Notes: generated from the sequence alone by a model not told the origin. A DNA stretch of 64,000 nucleotides from Flavobacterium psychrolimnae (GCF_003312425.1 NZ_QNUX01000001.1:186001-250000), one strand, 5' to 3'. Counted from the first letter of the stretch, positions 18,701-28,526 are shown. Numbers and translations are program-made.

Positions 18701-18915
18701 GCTTTAATAACATCATCTGGTTGTTTCCATAGACTATAGGAAAAATTAGTCCCAATAGGATAATAATCCCAGTTCATACCGTTGATCATAAAATCTTTTC
18801 CATCAACAACTAATTTCATTCCCTTCTCGTTAGAAACGACCGAAACGTTATTAGACTGCGCAATAACAGTTGTTGTTATTAAGAAAAATAGTAATCTTAG
18901 AATATTGATTTTCAT
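15790..18915 (-). CDS. Clan GH-A glycoside hydrolase fused to an outer-membrane barrel-like domain
   Basis: A 1041-residue protein with a signal peptide (cleavage near VIAQS, residue 20). Residues about 30-410 are a TIM-barrel glycosidase with the acid/base glutamate in LLFLLGNENN (E168) and the nucleophile in LFTEFGADAF (E269), the paired glutamates of clan GH-A. From about residue 440 to the end no enzyme domain is visible. That part is a long run of alternating hydrophobic/polar strands rich in aromatic residues (FELRGFYRTGHYHW, KLTYSKGSFNWYG, WEIRTYIHINIGK at the C-terminus), like an outer-membrane beta-barrel. It is the first gene of the glucan operon. The exact hydrolase family is not certain, and the barrel assignment is by pattern. 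Confidence 0.8.
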   Translation of the reverse strand: MKINILRLLFFLITTTVIAQSNNVSVVSNEKGMKLVVDGKDFMINGMNWDYYPIGTNFSYSLWKQPDDVIKAALDSEMGLLKNMGVNVIRQYTGVQPKWIQYIYEKYGIYTMLNHSFGRYGLTLNGNWVPNTEYSDSRTRKLLLKETKDMVQEYKNTPGLLLFLLGNENNYGLFWDGAETENIPLEDRKSTVRAHSLYKLFNEAVLEMKQIDASHPIAICNGDLLFLDIIKTECPDIDILGTNMYRGVSFGDAFAKVKNEINKPILFTEFGADAFNTINNSEDQKSQAYYMVGNWKEIYENAAGIGKAGNSLGGFTFQFSDGWWKYGQTKNLDIHDNNASWSNGGYSLDLEGTNNNMNEEWFGICAKGPTNERGLYDLYPRAAYYALKQAHNVNPYASGENLESIQNSFANIQLMDAVLKARGDKAALLGGGSEKIRISNMRAEFTTFNTGGSLITTPKTADPESTVYPKKLGFDHMQSFFVGVEGNPSSNMRANVNFSILGNVAENPIDEVFYENRGRSRTVLTDNGPLLLDDINRVKVYNASYTWDAKDFELRGFYRTGHYHWGYEGDFFGLYPEANYGANLDIYNGETSGFEIDGKRALKGFKAAFGPQLWWGANPAVLLKYATKLGMFDLAGIYHEDIADAPEAVSSIAVPLPKTRRLSIYSKTKFGDLGVELGAIWGGQPLNGRRFQFTEGQPGNYVIYTDEVKSTDNWGGKAKLTYSKGSFNWYGQAAAMGLVANGGADYTRTFTGWRLKDSGSGNQVNVLSGFTYTTGNFQIAPNFLWQKPIVAAMPNDVQAPGRLRNIQDDPFAVRGNRETVGGELLLTYDPTPATWMYEWDNDMTEDAKFAVSTGFVFRHLPTTQDAAVGILADGRQTFAFPTSAPAHDLWESNTRIVSKLTPDFGLIGNIYFGNAQANGGDARLVERLGGDIRVIYNKSKLVSSIKLNDWGPFDYHRDFNLTYPLQLMLDLSTSLGKPNWFILPDTKIGIRGTWRTLDQYSPRYLPNVADEFATSPIISPVGFPNGNEWEIRTYIHINIGK

Positions 18916-19329
18916 ATTTTAATAAATTTAATTTGATTCTTTCAAAAATTATTGAACGATATTTATTTTAGTGTAATGAGCAAATAAAGTATAAATCATT
19001 TTTCACTTATAGTTTCTTGCTTACATTTTTATATTAATCCGAATTGCAAAAACTCTTAACTATTTGGACTAATTTCTATTTATCAATATTGGTTTATAAA
19101 GACAAGAACTTGTCTTCAATAATAAGTAAGTACTAATGTAAATTGGTTTCTTCATTTTTTGGCTTTTTATGATATTATAAAATTAATCGGAAACACTAAT
19201 AATAAATCAAAAAGAACCTCAACAAAAAACATACAATGCAAAAAATTCACTATTTAATTTACAATACTTAAAAAAGCATTGAAAATTAAGAAGAAATTGT
19301 GATAACCGTTTTTTCTACAAAACAAAAAA
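18916..19329. other. Upstream region of the glucan operon, no gene seen
   Basis: AT-rich non-coding DNA between the first operon gene and the regulator gene. It must hold the operon promoter and regulator target. I see no exact TAnnTTTG box on the minus strand and no obvious palindrome. Confidence 0.45.
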
Positions 19330-19357
19330 ACCACAACAATAACGTTAATGTTGTGGT
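19330..19357 (-). terminator. Terminator of the Y_Y_Y regulator gene
   Basis: ACCACAACA and TGTTGTGGT form a perfect 9-bp stem with a 10-nt loop, followed on the minus strand by a U-tract. Confidence 0.8.
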
Positions 19358-19391
19358 AATGTATAGTTCTATTTGAGGGAATTGAAGAAAA

Positions 19392-22193
19392 CTATACAGC
19401 TAATATGTACTCAACAAGCCCTTGTTCATGCGCTAATTCCATTTTTTTACGCAAACGATATCTTTTTATTTCGACACTTCGTACTGAAATATTTAACAAA
19501 GGCGCTACTTCTTTCGAAGAAAGATTCAATCTCAAGTAGGCACATAATCTCAAATCATTTGGTGTTAAGGCTGGGTGAGCCACTTTCATCTTTTTCAAAA
19601 AGTCTTTATCTGCGTTGTCAAAAGCTTCCTTAAAAACACTCCAACTATCGCCTTCTGTAATGTTCTTGTTAATTGTAGAAATGACAGATTTTATGCTTCT
19701 GTTCCCATCATCTGGTGTTTTCTTTAAATCATCTTTAATGAACGCCAATAACTCATTTTTACTATTCAAACTCATCGTTGAAACAGCCAACTCTCTATTT
19801 TTGGTATCTACATCTTGCGAAAGTTGTTCGTTTTTGATGCGCATCAATTCCTGCTCGTTCTCCAATTCTTTAATTTCCAATAAAAGATTATTCTCTTCTA
19901 TCAGTTTTTCCTTTTGTTTTTGATAGTAATTTTTATATGCCTTATGGATAAATCGAGCCATTACAATCATAAAAAATAAATATACTAACAGTGCAATATG
20001 GGTTAAATACCAAGGTTTTTCAACAGTGAAAGAATATACCGCTATATCTTCCAGAGTAGAATTAGCAAATTTAGTTCTGACCTTAAAAGTATATTCACCG
20101 GGAGGAAGGTTTTTAAAATTTACCGTTGATTTCGCACTCCATTCACTCCAATCGTCTTGAAATCCTTCTAATAAATATTGAAATTCAGCATTAATGTATT
20201 TATTAAATTCAGGAACCGTGTAATTTATAGTAATGTTATTTTCATCATAATTAAAACTGCCTTCTCCCTGAATCGAACGATTTTCAGTGCTTTCATTCAG
20301 CTTATTTGTAGTAATTGCGGAAATAGAGACGTTATGGTTTTTAAAACTCAACTCGTTAAGATTTAAAATATAATATCCGTCAGTCGTTCCAATCAAATAA
20401 TTAGAATTAGAAATTTGGGTAATATTTTCATAGCCCAACATCGAATTTGTTAACGAAGCTGGAATAGGAATCACATTTTGTTTTAGTTGATTACTCAATT
20501 TACTCAATGAAAAATAATGGATGTAATTTTTTGAAAACAACCATATCTTGTTAGAATTATCCACAATTAATTTTCCAGAAGTATATTCATCTTTTTCAAA
20601 AACAGCACTTAATAATGCATCTTTACTGAATTGTTTTGTCTTTTCATTAAATTTAAAAATACCTTCTTTATTTGCATAATAGATGATGTTATTGAACTTT
20701 GTTAAACTGGCATTTTTTCCCTTTGTGGGGGTTTTATAGGTAACAAAAGGTTTCGTTTTCAACAATTTACTGTCTAATTCCAGTCTGTAAACTCCTTTGT
20801 ATTCATGACTTACAAACACATTTAAGTCATTTGTGATTTCAAAATATTTAGCAGAATAATCAAATCCGGCAATTTTATTTCTAAAAGCCCATTGATTATT
20901 AATTTTTGCCAAAACTGAAATTCCATAGTAATTCCCTTGAAGCAAAAGTCCTTTTTGATTGGGTACCGTTTCAAACTTCCAAGTTCCTGATGCTGAAAAT
21001 ATATTTTTCGCCACAGCATTTTCAATCACAAATGTCCCCGAATCATGACCGCAAAAAAGCGTCCCATCGTGTTCAAACAATGACCAAACCTGTCCTTTAG
21101 TTCCATTTACAAATTTGAAGTCATCTTTACTCTTATAACTTTTATAAAATAGACCTTGATTCGTTCCTACATACAAAGTTCCATTGTACAGTTTTGAAGT
21201 GTAAACCGTTCCCAGAATTCCCGTGTCATCAACAAAATTTTGTATTGGAGATTGCAGATTAATGCAATTGATTCCGTTGTCTAATCCTACCCAAAGATTT
21301 TTATCAGCATCTTCATATAAAGAAAGCGCAGTATTATTAGTCAATCCTTTGTTTTGAGTGATGTGATATTTAATTTTTCCGCTATTGTTTAAAATAAATA
21401 TACCATTAGAAACGGTTCCCAAAGCAAAACTCCCGTCCGAAAGCAATTGACTGCTATACACGCTACTGGCTGCCAATTCCGAGTCAACATCAGTAGAAAA
21501 TTTAGTTAATGAAGTTCCTATGAGTTTATAAAATCCATTCTGCTGTGTTTGAATCAAAAGCCCTTCATCAATAGCAAAAACATTGACAATTTTATTGCTT
21601 TGCAAAATTGGATTATTAGAAACTAACCGTGCTTTTCCGCTTTCTATTTCAAAAAGTCCTTCATTGATTGTTTGAAAGTAAATGGCGTTTTTTGTTCGAA
21701 ATGATTTGGTAATATTATTTTTGGGAGTAATAATTTTGAAACCACCTGTTTTAGTATCGTAAATATAAATTCTGTTCAAGGATTGAAAAATTACCCATTG
21801 ATCATAATTTAATATGTTCCAAAATTGTTCATCATCAAGAATCTTATTTTTTAATGTTTTACTTAGAGAAGTGTATTTTAATTTCCCATTTGCTTGTCGG
21901 GTCCAAAAACCAAATTCCATATAACAACCCGTGAAAATTTTATTCCCAATTACTTTCACGGAACGAACAATCGTTTCATTTGGCGATGGATATAACTCCC
22001 AATTAGATCCATTGAACTCTAATAAACCTTCATTATTAGCAAAAAAAACATAATGATTTTGATCTTGCGCAATCATCCAGTTTTGGTTTCCCGCACCATA
22101 GGTAGTTGACGTATATTTTACAATTGGCGGTAACTCTTGCGAAAACGCACAAAAAGAAAATAAAAAAAGAATGAAGTAAAGTTTTGTTTTCAA
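19392..22193 (-). CDS. Membrane-spanning Y_Y_Y/LuxR-type regulator of the glucan locus
   Basis: A 933-residue one-component regulator. It has a signal peptide, a periplasmic beta-propeller made of Reg_prop-type repeats (VYTSKLYNGTLYVGTNQGLF, DKNLWVGLDNGINCI), a Y_Y_Y domain near residues 650-720, one membrane helix (about 735-757) and a cytoplasmic coiled coil. It ends in a LuxR-type helix-turn-helix (LSSKEVAPLLNISVRSVEIKR). Unlike SusR-related hybrid systems it has no histidine kinase or receiver domain, so a periplasmic glucan signal must reach the DNA-binding domain directly. It is encoded just upstream of the hydrolase operon on the same strand and is the natural candidate to control it. 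It has its own promoter and terminator. Confidence 0.88.
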   Translation of the reverse strand: MKTKLYFILFLFSFCAFSQELPPIVKYTSTTYGAGNQNWMIAQDQNHYVFFANNEGLLEFNGSNWELYPSPNETIVRSVKVIGNKIFTGCYMEFGFWTRQANGKLKYTSLSKTLKNKILDDEQFWNILNYDQWVIFQSLNRIYIYDTKTGGFKIITPKNNITKSFRTKNAIYFQTINEGLFEIESGKARLVSNNPILQSNKIVNVFAIDEGLLIQTQQNGFYKLIGTSLTKFSTDVDSELAASSVYSSQLLSDGSFALGTVSNGIFILNNSGKIKYHITQNKGLTNNTALSLYEDADKNLWVGLDNGINCINLQSPIQNFVDDTGILGTVYTSKLYNGTLYVGTNQGLFYKSYKSKDDFKFVNGTKGQVWSLFEHDGTLFCGHDSGTFVIENAVAKNIFSASGTWKFETVPNQKGLLLQGNYYGISVLAKINNQWAFRNKIAGFDYSAKYFEITNDLNVFVSHEYKGVYRLELDSKLLKTKPFVTYKTPTKGKNASLTKFNNIIYYANKEGIFKFNEKTKQFSKDALLSAVFEKDEYTSGKLIVDNSNKIWLFSKNYIHYFSLSKLSNQLKQNVIPIPASLTNSMLGYENITQISNSNYLIGTTDGYYILNLNELSFKNHNVSISAITTNKLNESTENRSIQGEGSFNYDENNITINYTVPEFNKYINAEFQYLLEGFQDDWSEWSAKSTVNFKNLPPGEYTFKVRTKFANSTLEDIAVYSFTVEKPWYLTHIALLVYLFFMIVMARFIHKAYKNYYQKQKEKLIEENNLLLEIKELENEQELMRIKNEQLSQDVDTKNRELAVSTMSLNSKNELLAFIKDDLKKTPDDGNRSIKSVISTINKNITEGDSWSVFKEAFDNADKDFLKKMKVAHPALTPNDLRLCAYLRLNLSSKEVAPLLNISVRSVEIKRYRLRKKMELAHEQGLVEYILAV

Positions 22194-22217
22194 AGGGTCT
22201 TGTTGTTAATTTTTTTT

Positions 22218-22225
22218 CAAAAATA
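22218..22225 (-). promoter_or_regulatory. -7 box TATTTTTG for the regulator gene
   Basis: Exact match to TAnnTTTG on the minus strand, 24 bp before the ATG of the Y_Y_Y regulator. Confidence 0.5.
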
Positions 22226-22355
22226 AACCTAAAATTAGTATTTATTTACGGGATAGAAAACATAAAAACCATACAAGAAGGAAAAAGAGATTTCAGACGG
22301 CCTTTTAAACATTATTTGTGAGTTGTTCAATCCCTTTTCTCTGTCGAAAATTGAT

Positions 22356-22363
22356 TACTTTTG
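22356..22363 (+). promoter_or_regulatory. -7 box TACTTTTG for uvrA
   Basis: Exact TAnnTTTG match, 17 bp before the ATG at 22381. It excludes the upstream in-frame TTG at 22318 as the start. Confidence 0.6.
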
Positions 22364-22380
22364 TAAAAATTATCATTTTT

Positions 22381-25176
22381 ATGCAAGTTGACCTTTCGAA
22401 ATTAGATCCAAAGAAAAATATCATCATAAAAGGCGCACAAGTACATAACTTAAAAAATGTAGATGTAGCCATTCCCCGAAATAAATTAGTGGTTATAACA
22501 GGACTTTCGGGTTCTGGAAAATCAAGTTTGGCTTTTGATACTTTATATGCCGAAGGGCAACGTCGTTATGTAGAAAGTTTGTCTTCTTATGCAAGACAAT
22601 TTCTTGGACGATTGGACAAACCAAAAGTAGAATACATCAAAGGAATTGCTCCTGCGATTGCAATCGAACAAAAGGTGAATACTACAAATGCACGTTCTAC
22701 GGTAGGAACCTCAACAGAAATATACGATTATGTTAAATTGCTTTTCGCCAGAATCGGAAGAACGTATTCCCCTATTTCAGGTCGTGAAGTCAAAAAAAAC
22801 ACGGTTACTGATGTGGTTTCCGATGTAAAAACGTTTGAATTAGACAGTAAATGGTTGCTGCTTGCGCCGATTCATTTGGAAGAAGGACGAAAATTGGAAG
22901 ACAAACTAAAAGTCCTTTTGCAACAAGGATTTGCCCGAATATTAGTAAATAATGAAATGGTCCGTTTGGACGATTTACCAGATTCATTAGATAAAAAAGA
23001 AATTTTCTTAATCATTGACCGAATTGTCATTAATCACGACACTTCAGGCGAAGAAGAATTTTATAATAGATTGGCTGATGCAGTGCAAACTGCTTTCTTT
23101 GAAGGAAAAGGAATTTGCCATTTACAAGAATTAAACTCCGATAAAAAGTATTCCTATTCTAATAATTTTGAATTAGACGGCATTACATTTCTGGAACCCA
23201 ACGTTCATTTATTCAGTTTTAACAATCCTTATGGAGCGTGTCCTGTTTGCGAAGGCTATGGAAATATTATAGGAATTGATGCCGAATTAGTCGTGCCAAA
23301 TACCACTTTATCCGTTTTTGAAAACGCAATATTCCCTTGGAGAGGCGAAAGCATGAGTTGGTACAAAGATGAATTGGTCAACAAGGCGTACAAATTTGAT
23401 TTTCCAATACACAAACCATACTACCAATTATCCGAAGACCAAAAAGAATTGATTTGGAATGGAAATAGCTATTTTCAGGGTTTAAATGACTTTTTCAAAG
23501 AGCTAGAGGAAAAGAATTACAAAATACAAAACAGAGTCATGCTTTCGCGTTACAGAGGCAAAACCAAATGTCATTCCTGCAAAGGAAAACGTTTAAGAGT
23601 TGAAGCTTCCTACGTGAAAATCAATGAAAAAACAGTCTCCGATTTAGTTGATTTGCCTATCAAACATTTGGTTACCTTTTTCAAAAACATTGATTTAGAT
23701 GTTTATGAAAAACAAATTGCGAAACGCTTATTAGTGGAAATCAACAACCGTTTGTCCTTTTTAACTGAAGTAGGACTAGATTATCTGACATTAAACAGGA
23801 ATTCAGCAACGCTTTCGGGAGGAGAATCGCAGCGTATCAATTTAGCGACTTCGCTTGGAAGTAGTTTAGTGGGTTCTATGTATATTTTGGATGAGCCAAG
23901 TATTGGTTTACACCCAAAAGACACAGAGCGCTTGATAAAAGTTCTGCTTTCTTTACGTGATTTAGGAAACACGGTAATTGTAGTAGAACACGATGAAGAT
24001 ATAATGAAAGCCGCTGATATGATTATAGATATTGGTCCGGAAGCTGGAACTCTAGGAGGTCATTTAGTCGCCCAAGGCACTTATAATGAAATATTAAAAT
24101 CAACTTCACTTACCGCAAAATATTTGAATGGAGATTTAGAAATTACCGTGCCTAAAAAACGAAGATTATTTAAAAATTTTATAGAAATAAAAGGAGCCAG
24201 AGAAAATAATCTTCAAAATATTGATGTTACTTTTCCATTGGATGTATTAACGGTAATTACCGGAGTTTCTGGAAGCGGAAAAAGTACTTTGGTAAAGAAA
24301 ATTCTTTTTCCGGCCATGCAGAAAAAGCTAGAAAATGTAGGCGAAAAAGCAGGACAGTTTACTGAAATGACCGGTTCGTTTTCGCAAATTAAACATATAG
24401 AATATGTAGATCAAAACCCAATAGGAAGAAGTTCCCGTTCTAATCCTGTGACCTACATCAAGGCCTACGATGATATTCGGGAATTGTATGCCAAGGAAAA
24501 ATTATCAAAAATAAGAGGGTATCAAGCCAAACATTTCTCTTTTAATGTTGATGGTGGAAGATGCGAAACCTGCAAAGGAGAAGGATCTATAAACGTGGAA
24601 ATGGTTTTCATGGCCGATGTCCAACTGCCTTGTGAAACCTGCAACGGGAAACGATTTAAGAAAGAAGTACTAGAAGTAGCTTTTGAAGGCAAAAACATTC
24701 ACGATATTCTAACGATGACTATTGATGATGCTATTGCCTTTTTTATAGATAATAAACAAACTAAAATCACTCAGAAATTACAGCCGTTGCAAGATGTGGG
24801 ATTGGGTTATGTTCAGTTGGGACAATCCTCTTCTACACTTTCTGGTGGAGAAGCGCAGCGTATAAAACTAGCTTCATTTCTAGTGAAAGGAGCAACCAAA
24901 GACAAAGCTTTATTCGTTTTTGACGAACCTACAACCGGATTGCATTTTCATGATATCAAGAAACTACTGGCTTCCTTTGATGCATTGATAGACAAAGGAC
25001 ATTCGATTATTGTTATCGAACACAACCTTGATTTGATAAAATGCGCGGATTGGATTATTGATTTAGGACCTGAAGGAGGAGAAAATGGAGGAAAATTACT
25101 CGCGGTAGGAACTCCAGAACAAGTTGTAAAAATGAAAGAATCTGTTACAGGAAAATATTTGAAGGATAAATTATAA
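22381..25176 (+). CDS. uvrA: Excinuclease ABC subunit A
   Basis: This 931-residue ATPase recognises bulky DNA damage and loads UvrB in nucleotide-excision repair. Two ABC modules are complete: Walker [14 protein letters not shown] and [13 protein letters not shown], signatures [12 protein letters not shown] and [12 protein letters not shown], Walker [13 protein letters not shown] and [11 protein letters not shown]. The zinc-binding pairs are [24 protein letters not shown] and CETCNGKR. The start is ATG at 22381, because the longer frame from TTG 22318 would begin inside or before the promoter and adds a non-conserved head. Its stop lies 3 bp from the stop of a convergent small gene. Confidence 0.97.
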   Translation: MQVDLSKLDPKKNIIIKGAQVHNLKNVDVAIPRNKLVVITGLSGSGKSSLAFDTLYAEGQRRYVESLSSYARQFLGRLDKPKVEYIKGIAPAIAIEQKVNTTNARSTVGTSTEIYDYVKLLFARIGRTYSPISGREVKKNTVTDVVSDVKTFELDSKWLLLAPIHLEEGRKLEDKLKVLLQQGFARILVNNEMVRLDDLPDSLDKKEIFLIIDRIVINHDTSGEEEFYNRLADAVQTAFFEGKGICHLQELNSDKKYSYSNNFELDGITFLEPNVHLFSFNNPYGACPVCEGYGNIIGIDAELVVPNTTLSVFENAIFPWRGESMSWYKDELVNKAYKFDFPIHKPYYQLSEDQKELIWNGNSYFQGLNDFFKELEEKNYKIQNRVMLSRYRGKTKCHSCKGKRLRVEASYVKINEKTVSDLVDLPIKHLVTFFKNIDLDVYEKQIAKRLLVEINNRLSFLTEVGLDYLTLNRNSATLSGGESQRINLATSLGSSLVGSMYILDEPSIGLHPKDTERLIKVLLSLRDLGNTVIVVEHDEDIMKAADMIIDIGPEAGTLGGHLVAQGTYNEILKSTSLTAKYLNGDLEITVPKKRRLFKNFIEIKGARENNLQNIDVTFPLDVLTVITGVSGSGKSTLVKKILFPAMQKKLENVGEKAGQFTEMTGSFSQIKHIEYVDQNPIGRSSRSNPVTYIKAYDDIRELYAKEKLSKIRGYQAKHFSFNVDGGRCETCKGEGSINVEMVFMADVQLPCETCNGKRFKKEVLEVAFEGKNIHDILTMTIDDAIAFFIDNKQTKITQKLQPLQDVGLGYVQLGQSSSTLSGGEAQRIKLASFLVKGATKDKALFVFDEPTTGLHFHDIKKLLASFDALIDKGHSIIVIEHNLDLIKCADWIIDLGPEGGENGGKLLAVGTPEQVVKMKESVTGKYLKDKL

Positions 25177-25179
25177 ACA

Positions 25180-25488
25180 TTACCCCATATAACATTTCTC
25201 TTCAAATGGATTTCCGTCTTCATCAATTGCTATAAGTATTTTTTTAGCTTTTGATGAAACTTGTGTAATATATATCCAGGCTATTGACCAAAGTCCAAGA
25301 GTAGCACAAAAGATGCAAAAATTAAAAACATGGTCTACCTTCTTTTTCTTTTTTAATAATACCGCATAAGGCAATTTATCATTTCGTTCTAAAACTACAA
25401 ATCCATTATTTGTTTTATCATTTAGAATAGATGTAAATTTAATTAGATCAGCATCATTTGTATTTTTTGGGGAAGAACTATTTTTCAT
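25180..25488 (-). CDS. Small hypothetical membrane protein
   Basis: A 102-residue protein with a soluble N-terminal half (a stretch like NNGFVVLERNDKLPYAVLLK), a lysine run, then one hydrophobic segment (FNFCIFCATLGLWSIAWIYI). The tail is polar (KKILIAIDEDGNPFEEK). I recognise no family. It converges on uvrA with only 3 bp between the stop codons. The ATG start is unambiguous, and the 175 bp upstream separates it from the polysaccharide cluster. Confidence 0.6.
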   Translation of the reverse strand: MKNSSSPKNTNDADLIKFTSILNDKTNNGFVVLERNDKLPYAVLLKKKKKVDHVFNFCIFCATLGLWSIAWIYITQVSSKAKKILIAIDEDGNPFEEKCYMG

Positions 25489-25663
25489 TACGATTTGTCT
25501 ATTTTTTGTTGTTATACTTTTAAATAACTTTTACAAAAATAATAGCAAAATTAAAATTCCACAATACCCACTTTTAGTGATATTTCAAATATTTAAATAA
25601 AAAGACTTTTCCTAAAGAAAAGAAAATGAATGAGTTATTTTCTTTATGTATCAAAGAAAAATA

Positions 25664-27133
25664 CTAAGACTTAAGTTTTAATTTCTTAAAAACAACATCA
25701 ATAGCTTGATTGATTTCGACAGAAATAACAAATTTGTAATTAATATAAACGTACAAAAGGGTTATTAAAACTGATTTCAGTACAATATTAACCATTGGAA
25801 TAAAAGGAAATTCCCAGAAGTAAAACATCAAAAACAACAACAGTGTTATTGCCAGAGAATACAATGTTTGTTTTGTAAATGGATATAAATGCAATCGTTT
25901 TACCACAAAAAGTAACTTGGCTATACTATATAAAGTTATCGATAATAAAGTAGCAAAAGCAGATCCCATAATTCCGTATAAAGGAATAAATATTGCGTTC
26001 AGTCCAATGGCTACAACAACTAGAAATACACCAAGAAATAATACGGCTCTGTAATATTTTGTGTTAAAAATAATAGCATTATTATTCCCTAATATCAAAT
26101 CAAAATATTTAGACAATCCTATCATAAACACAACTAAAATTCCACCGCTGTATTCTTTAGGAACAATTTCATATAACTGATTGATATTGACAAAAATGCC
26201 CAACATCACAAAGCCACCAACAACTTGTAAATTTATTGAAGTCTTTTTGTACAAAACATTCAACTCATCGAATTTGTTATCATGCATCAGTTTTGCAGTA
26301 ATTGGATATACAATTTGATGCATCGCACGACTTGGGACTGAAATGACCAAAGCAATAAAGGTTGCAATTGAATAATAGGCTATATTTTCGATAACCATAT
26401 ACTGATTTAGCATTATTTTATCGCCATCCAAAAGCAAATTAGCCACACTTCCTGATAAAATAATATAAAAAGTATACTCCATTAAACCTTTTACGTTATG
26501 AGGAATTGCAAACTGAAAACTTGGTCTTTTGATATAAAAAGCATATCCCATTGTAATAATAAGTGCCAAAAAATAAATACCAGCCGTAATGTAAACAAAA
26601 TCTACAACCGTTATCCAATTATAATAGACACCAATCAACGCTAATAATGAAAACAACCTTAATCCAACTTCTTTGACAAAATTCCCAAAAACCGAATGCA
26701 TGTGAACTCTGGCCCAAGCGTAAAAAATTTCGAAATAAGCCATACACAATCCGATAAATGGAATCAGCCAAATAAAATCCTTAACAACCGGATTTTTCTT
26801 TGATACAAAGAATAAAATATCATCGAAGAAAATATATCCAATCAGAATTAAAGGAATAGATAAAAGTAACGGAAACAGTACGGTAAAAGATAAAAAACGA
26901 GATCGCTCTTCATCCGTTTCATATTGCGAATAAAATTTTACCAACGTATTTTGCATTCCTATGGCAAATAAAGGCATGATAACATTGGCAACAGAAAGTA
27001 TATAATTTGTTAAAGCATAATAGGTAGCGCCCAAAAAAATAGGGTACAAATACAACGTATTTATGGCCCCAATTCCAAAACCCAAATAGGTAATTATCGT
27101 ATTCTTTAAAGATTGATTTAATACTATTCCCAT
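25664..27133 (-). CDS. Polysaccharide/lipopolysaccharide flippase (Wzx/MATE-like)
   Basis: A 489-residue integral membrane protein with about 12-14 hydrophobic helices and little soluble sequence, typical of the polysaccharide transport branch of the MOP superfamily. These proteins flip lipid-linked glycan units across the inner membrane. The N-terminal SLKNTIITYLGFGIGAINTL and the later GDKIMLNQY helix-loop fit that family. It follows a glycosyltransferase gene by 36 bp on the same strand, so the two probably act in surface polysaccharide assembly. The exact glycan is unknown. Confidence 0.85.
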   Translation of the reverse strand: MGIVLNQSLKNTIITYLGFGIGAINTLYLYPIFLGATYYALTNYILSVANVIMPLFAIGMQNTLVKFYSQYETDEERSRFLSFTVLFPLLLSIPLILIGYIFFDDILFFVSKKNPVVKDFIWLIPFIGLCMAYFEIFYAWARVHMHSVFGNFVKEVGLRLFSLLALIGVYYNWITVVDFVYITAGIYFLALIITMGYAFYIKRPSFQFAIPHNVKGLMEYTFYIILSGSVANLLLDGDKIMLNQYMVIENIAYYSIATFIALVISVPSRAMHQIVYPITAKLMHDNKFDELNVLYKKTSINLQVVGGFVMLGIFVNINQLYEIVPKEYSGGILVVFMIGLSKYFDLILGNNNAIIFNTKYYRAVLFLGVFLVVVAIGLNAIFIPLYGIMGSAFATLLSITLYSIAKLLFVVKRLHLYPFTKQTLYSLAITLLLFLMFYFWEFPFIPMVNIVLKSVLITLLYVYINYKFVISVEINQAIDVVFKKLKLKS

Positions 27134-27136
27134 TAT

Positions 27137-27160
27137 TTTATCATTGCGAGGTAAGAAGAA
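27137..27160. repeat. Copy of a CATTGCGAG interspersed repeat (fragment)
   Basis: The stretch contains TCATTGCGAGGTA between the flippase and glycosyltransferase genes. The same core, TCATTGCGAGTTA, occurs inverted at about 53025-53038. Confidence 0.4.
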
Positions 27161-27169
27161 ACCACGCTT

Positions 27170-28468
27170 TTAATTTAAACTTTCAAGCAATTCAACCAAT
27201 TGTTTGGTTAGGTTTCTTCTGGAATAATTTTGTAAACCAACTCCATTAGATTGTAATTTTCCTTCCAAAAACTGATTATAAAAGTCCAAAATTACACTTT
27301 TAAGTTTCACTTTCTCTGAATAATCAAAAAATACTCCGGTGTTGGTGTTCGTAATAATTTCTGCAAAGTCAGAATCCTTTGGTCCAATAGCAATAATTGG
27401 TCGGTTTGAAACCATATATTCAAATAATTTCCCTGGAATAATACTTTTGGTATCTTCAGAATTGATTTCGATAAGCAACAAAACCTGTGATTTTCGCTGG
27501 TGTGCAATCGCTTCTACATGCGAAACATAACCCAAATTATTCAAATACGGTTTTAAACCAAATTGAGTAATCGTTTCTAATACTTCCTGACTGACAGCTC
27601 CGATTAGTTTAATTTCTAAATGTGTTTTGAAATCTGGAATCTCATTTGCCAGCTCAATTAAACTTTCCCATAAAATCGAAGGATTTCTTTCGGAAAGAAA
27701 AGAACCAATATGTGCTAAACTAAATTTAGTATCTAAAGTTTGTTTTTCGACCTGTTCCGTGTCATAACCATTCGTTATTACCGAAATAGGTTTAGTAGTA
27801 ATCGCTTGAAATTCCGTTTTAGTAGTTTTACTCGTGACTATAATTGTATCGGCTGTATTCAAAACCTGATGTTCCAGAGCTTTATGTTTTTTGGCAGCGA
27901 AACTGGATAGTCGCAATGATTTGTGATAGCCAATAGTAGTCCACGGATCTCTGAAATCAGCAAACCATTTTAAATCTAATTTTTGTTTTAATTCTAATCC
28001 AATCAAATGCAGACTGTGCGGTGGTCCGGAAGTTATGATAGTATCGATATCATTGTCTAGAATATATTTCTCCAAATAAGCAACCGATGGTTTTACCCAA
28101 AAAACGCGCGCATCAGGAATAAAGAGATTCCCGCGAATCCAAAGAAACGCCTTATCTAGAAAAGATTGCTTTTTCTGATTTGGAATAATTCCTGAACTGA
28201 TTTTTTTAGTTTTATTTTTTGAAAGAAAAGAAGCCAATTGATAGGGTTCAAAAATTTTCTGTTTCAGAATAATTGCTTTATCCGAAACTTCTTTAACTAA
28301 ATTTTCATCAATAATAGGATACGTAGGATTCTCTGGAATATAAACAATAGGCTGAACACCAAAGTCTGGTAAATACTTGACAAACTTAAGCCAACGCTGC
28401 ACGCCTGGACCGCCCGCCGGTGGCCAATAATAGGTAATTATTAAAATTTTATTTTGTTCCAAGTTCAA
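27170..28468 (-). CDS. Glycosyltransferase, GT4-like (GT-B fold)
   Basis: A 432-residue cytoplasmic glycosyltransferase. The N-terminal GT-B domain starts with ILIITYYWPPAGGPGVQRW, typical of group 1 transferases. TIITSGPPHSLH and the WFADFRDPW segment follow, common in flavobacterial GT4 proteins. The C-terminal sugar-nucleotide domain has AHIGSFLSERNP and PGKLFEYMVSNRPIIAIGP, where the conserved acidic E of the EX7E-type region lies in KLFEY. There is no membrane segment. With the adjacent flippase and YfhO-family genes it forms a cell-surface glycan cluster. Donor and acceptor are unknown. Confidence 0.88.
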   Translation of the reverse strand: MNLEQNKILIITYYWPPAGGPGVQRWLKFVKYLPDFGVQPIVYIPENPTYPIIDENLVKEVSDKAIILKQKIFEPYQLASFLSKNKTKKISSGIIPNQKKQSFLDKAFLWIRGNLFIPDARVFWVKPSVAYLEKYILDNDIDTIITSGPPHSLHLIGLELKQKLDLKWFADFRDPWTTIGYHKSLRLSSFAAKKHKALEHQVLNTADTIIVTSKTTKTEFQAITTKPISVITNGYDTEQVEKQTLDTKFSLAHIGSFLSERNPSILWESLIELANEIPDFKTHLEIKLIGAVSQEVLETITQFGLKPYLNNLGYVSHVEAIAHQRKSQVLLLIEINSEDTKSIIPGKLFEYMVSNRPIIAIGPKDSDFAEIITNTNTGVFFDYSEKVKLKSVILDFYNQFLEGKLQSNGVGLQNYSRRNLTKQLVELLESLN

Positions 28469-28526
28469 GGATTTGTTTTAATAGGATAATTTAAAATCAA
28501 AAATCAAAATTCGTTAATCAACAATC

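Noticed and set aside
22318..22380. Upstream TTG start of uvrA
   Set aside because: The -7 box lies between it and the ATG at 22381, and the extra residues do not look like UvrA.
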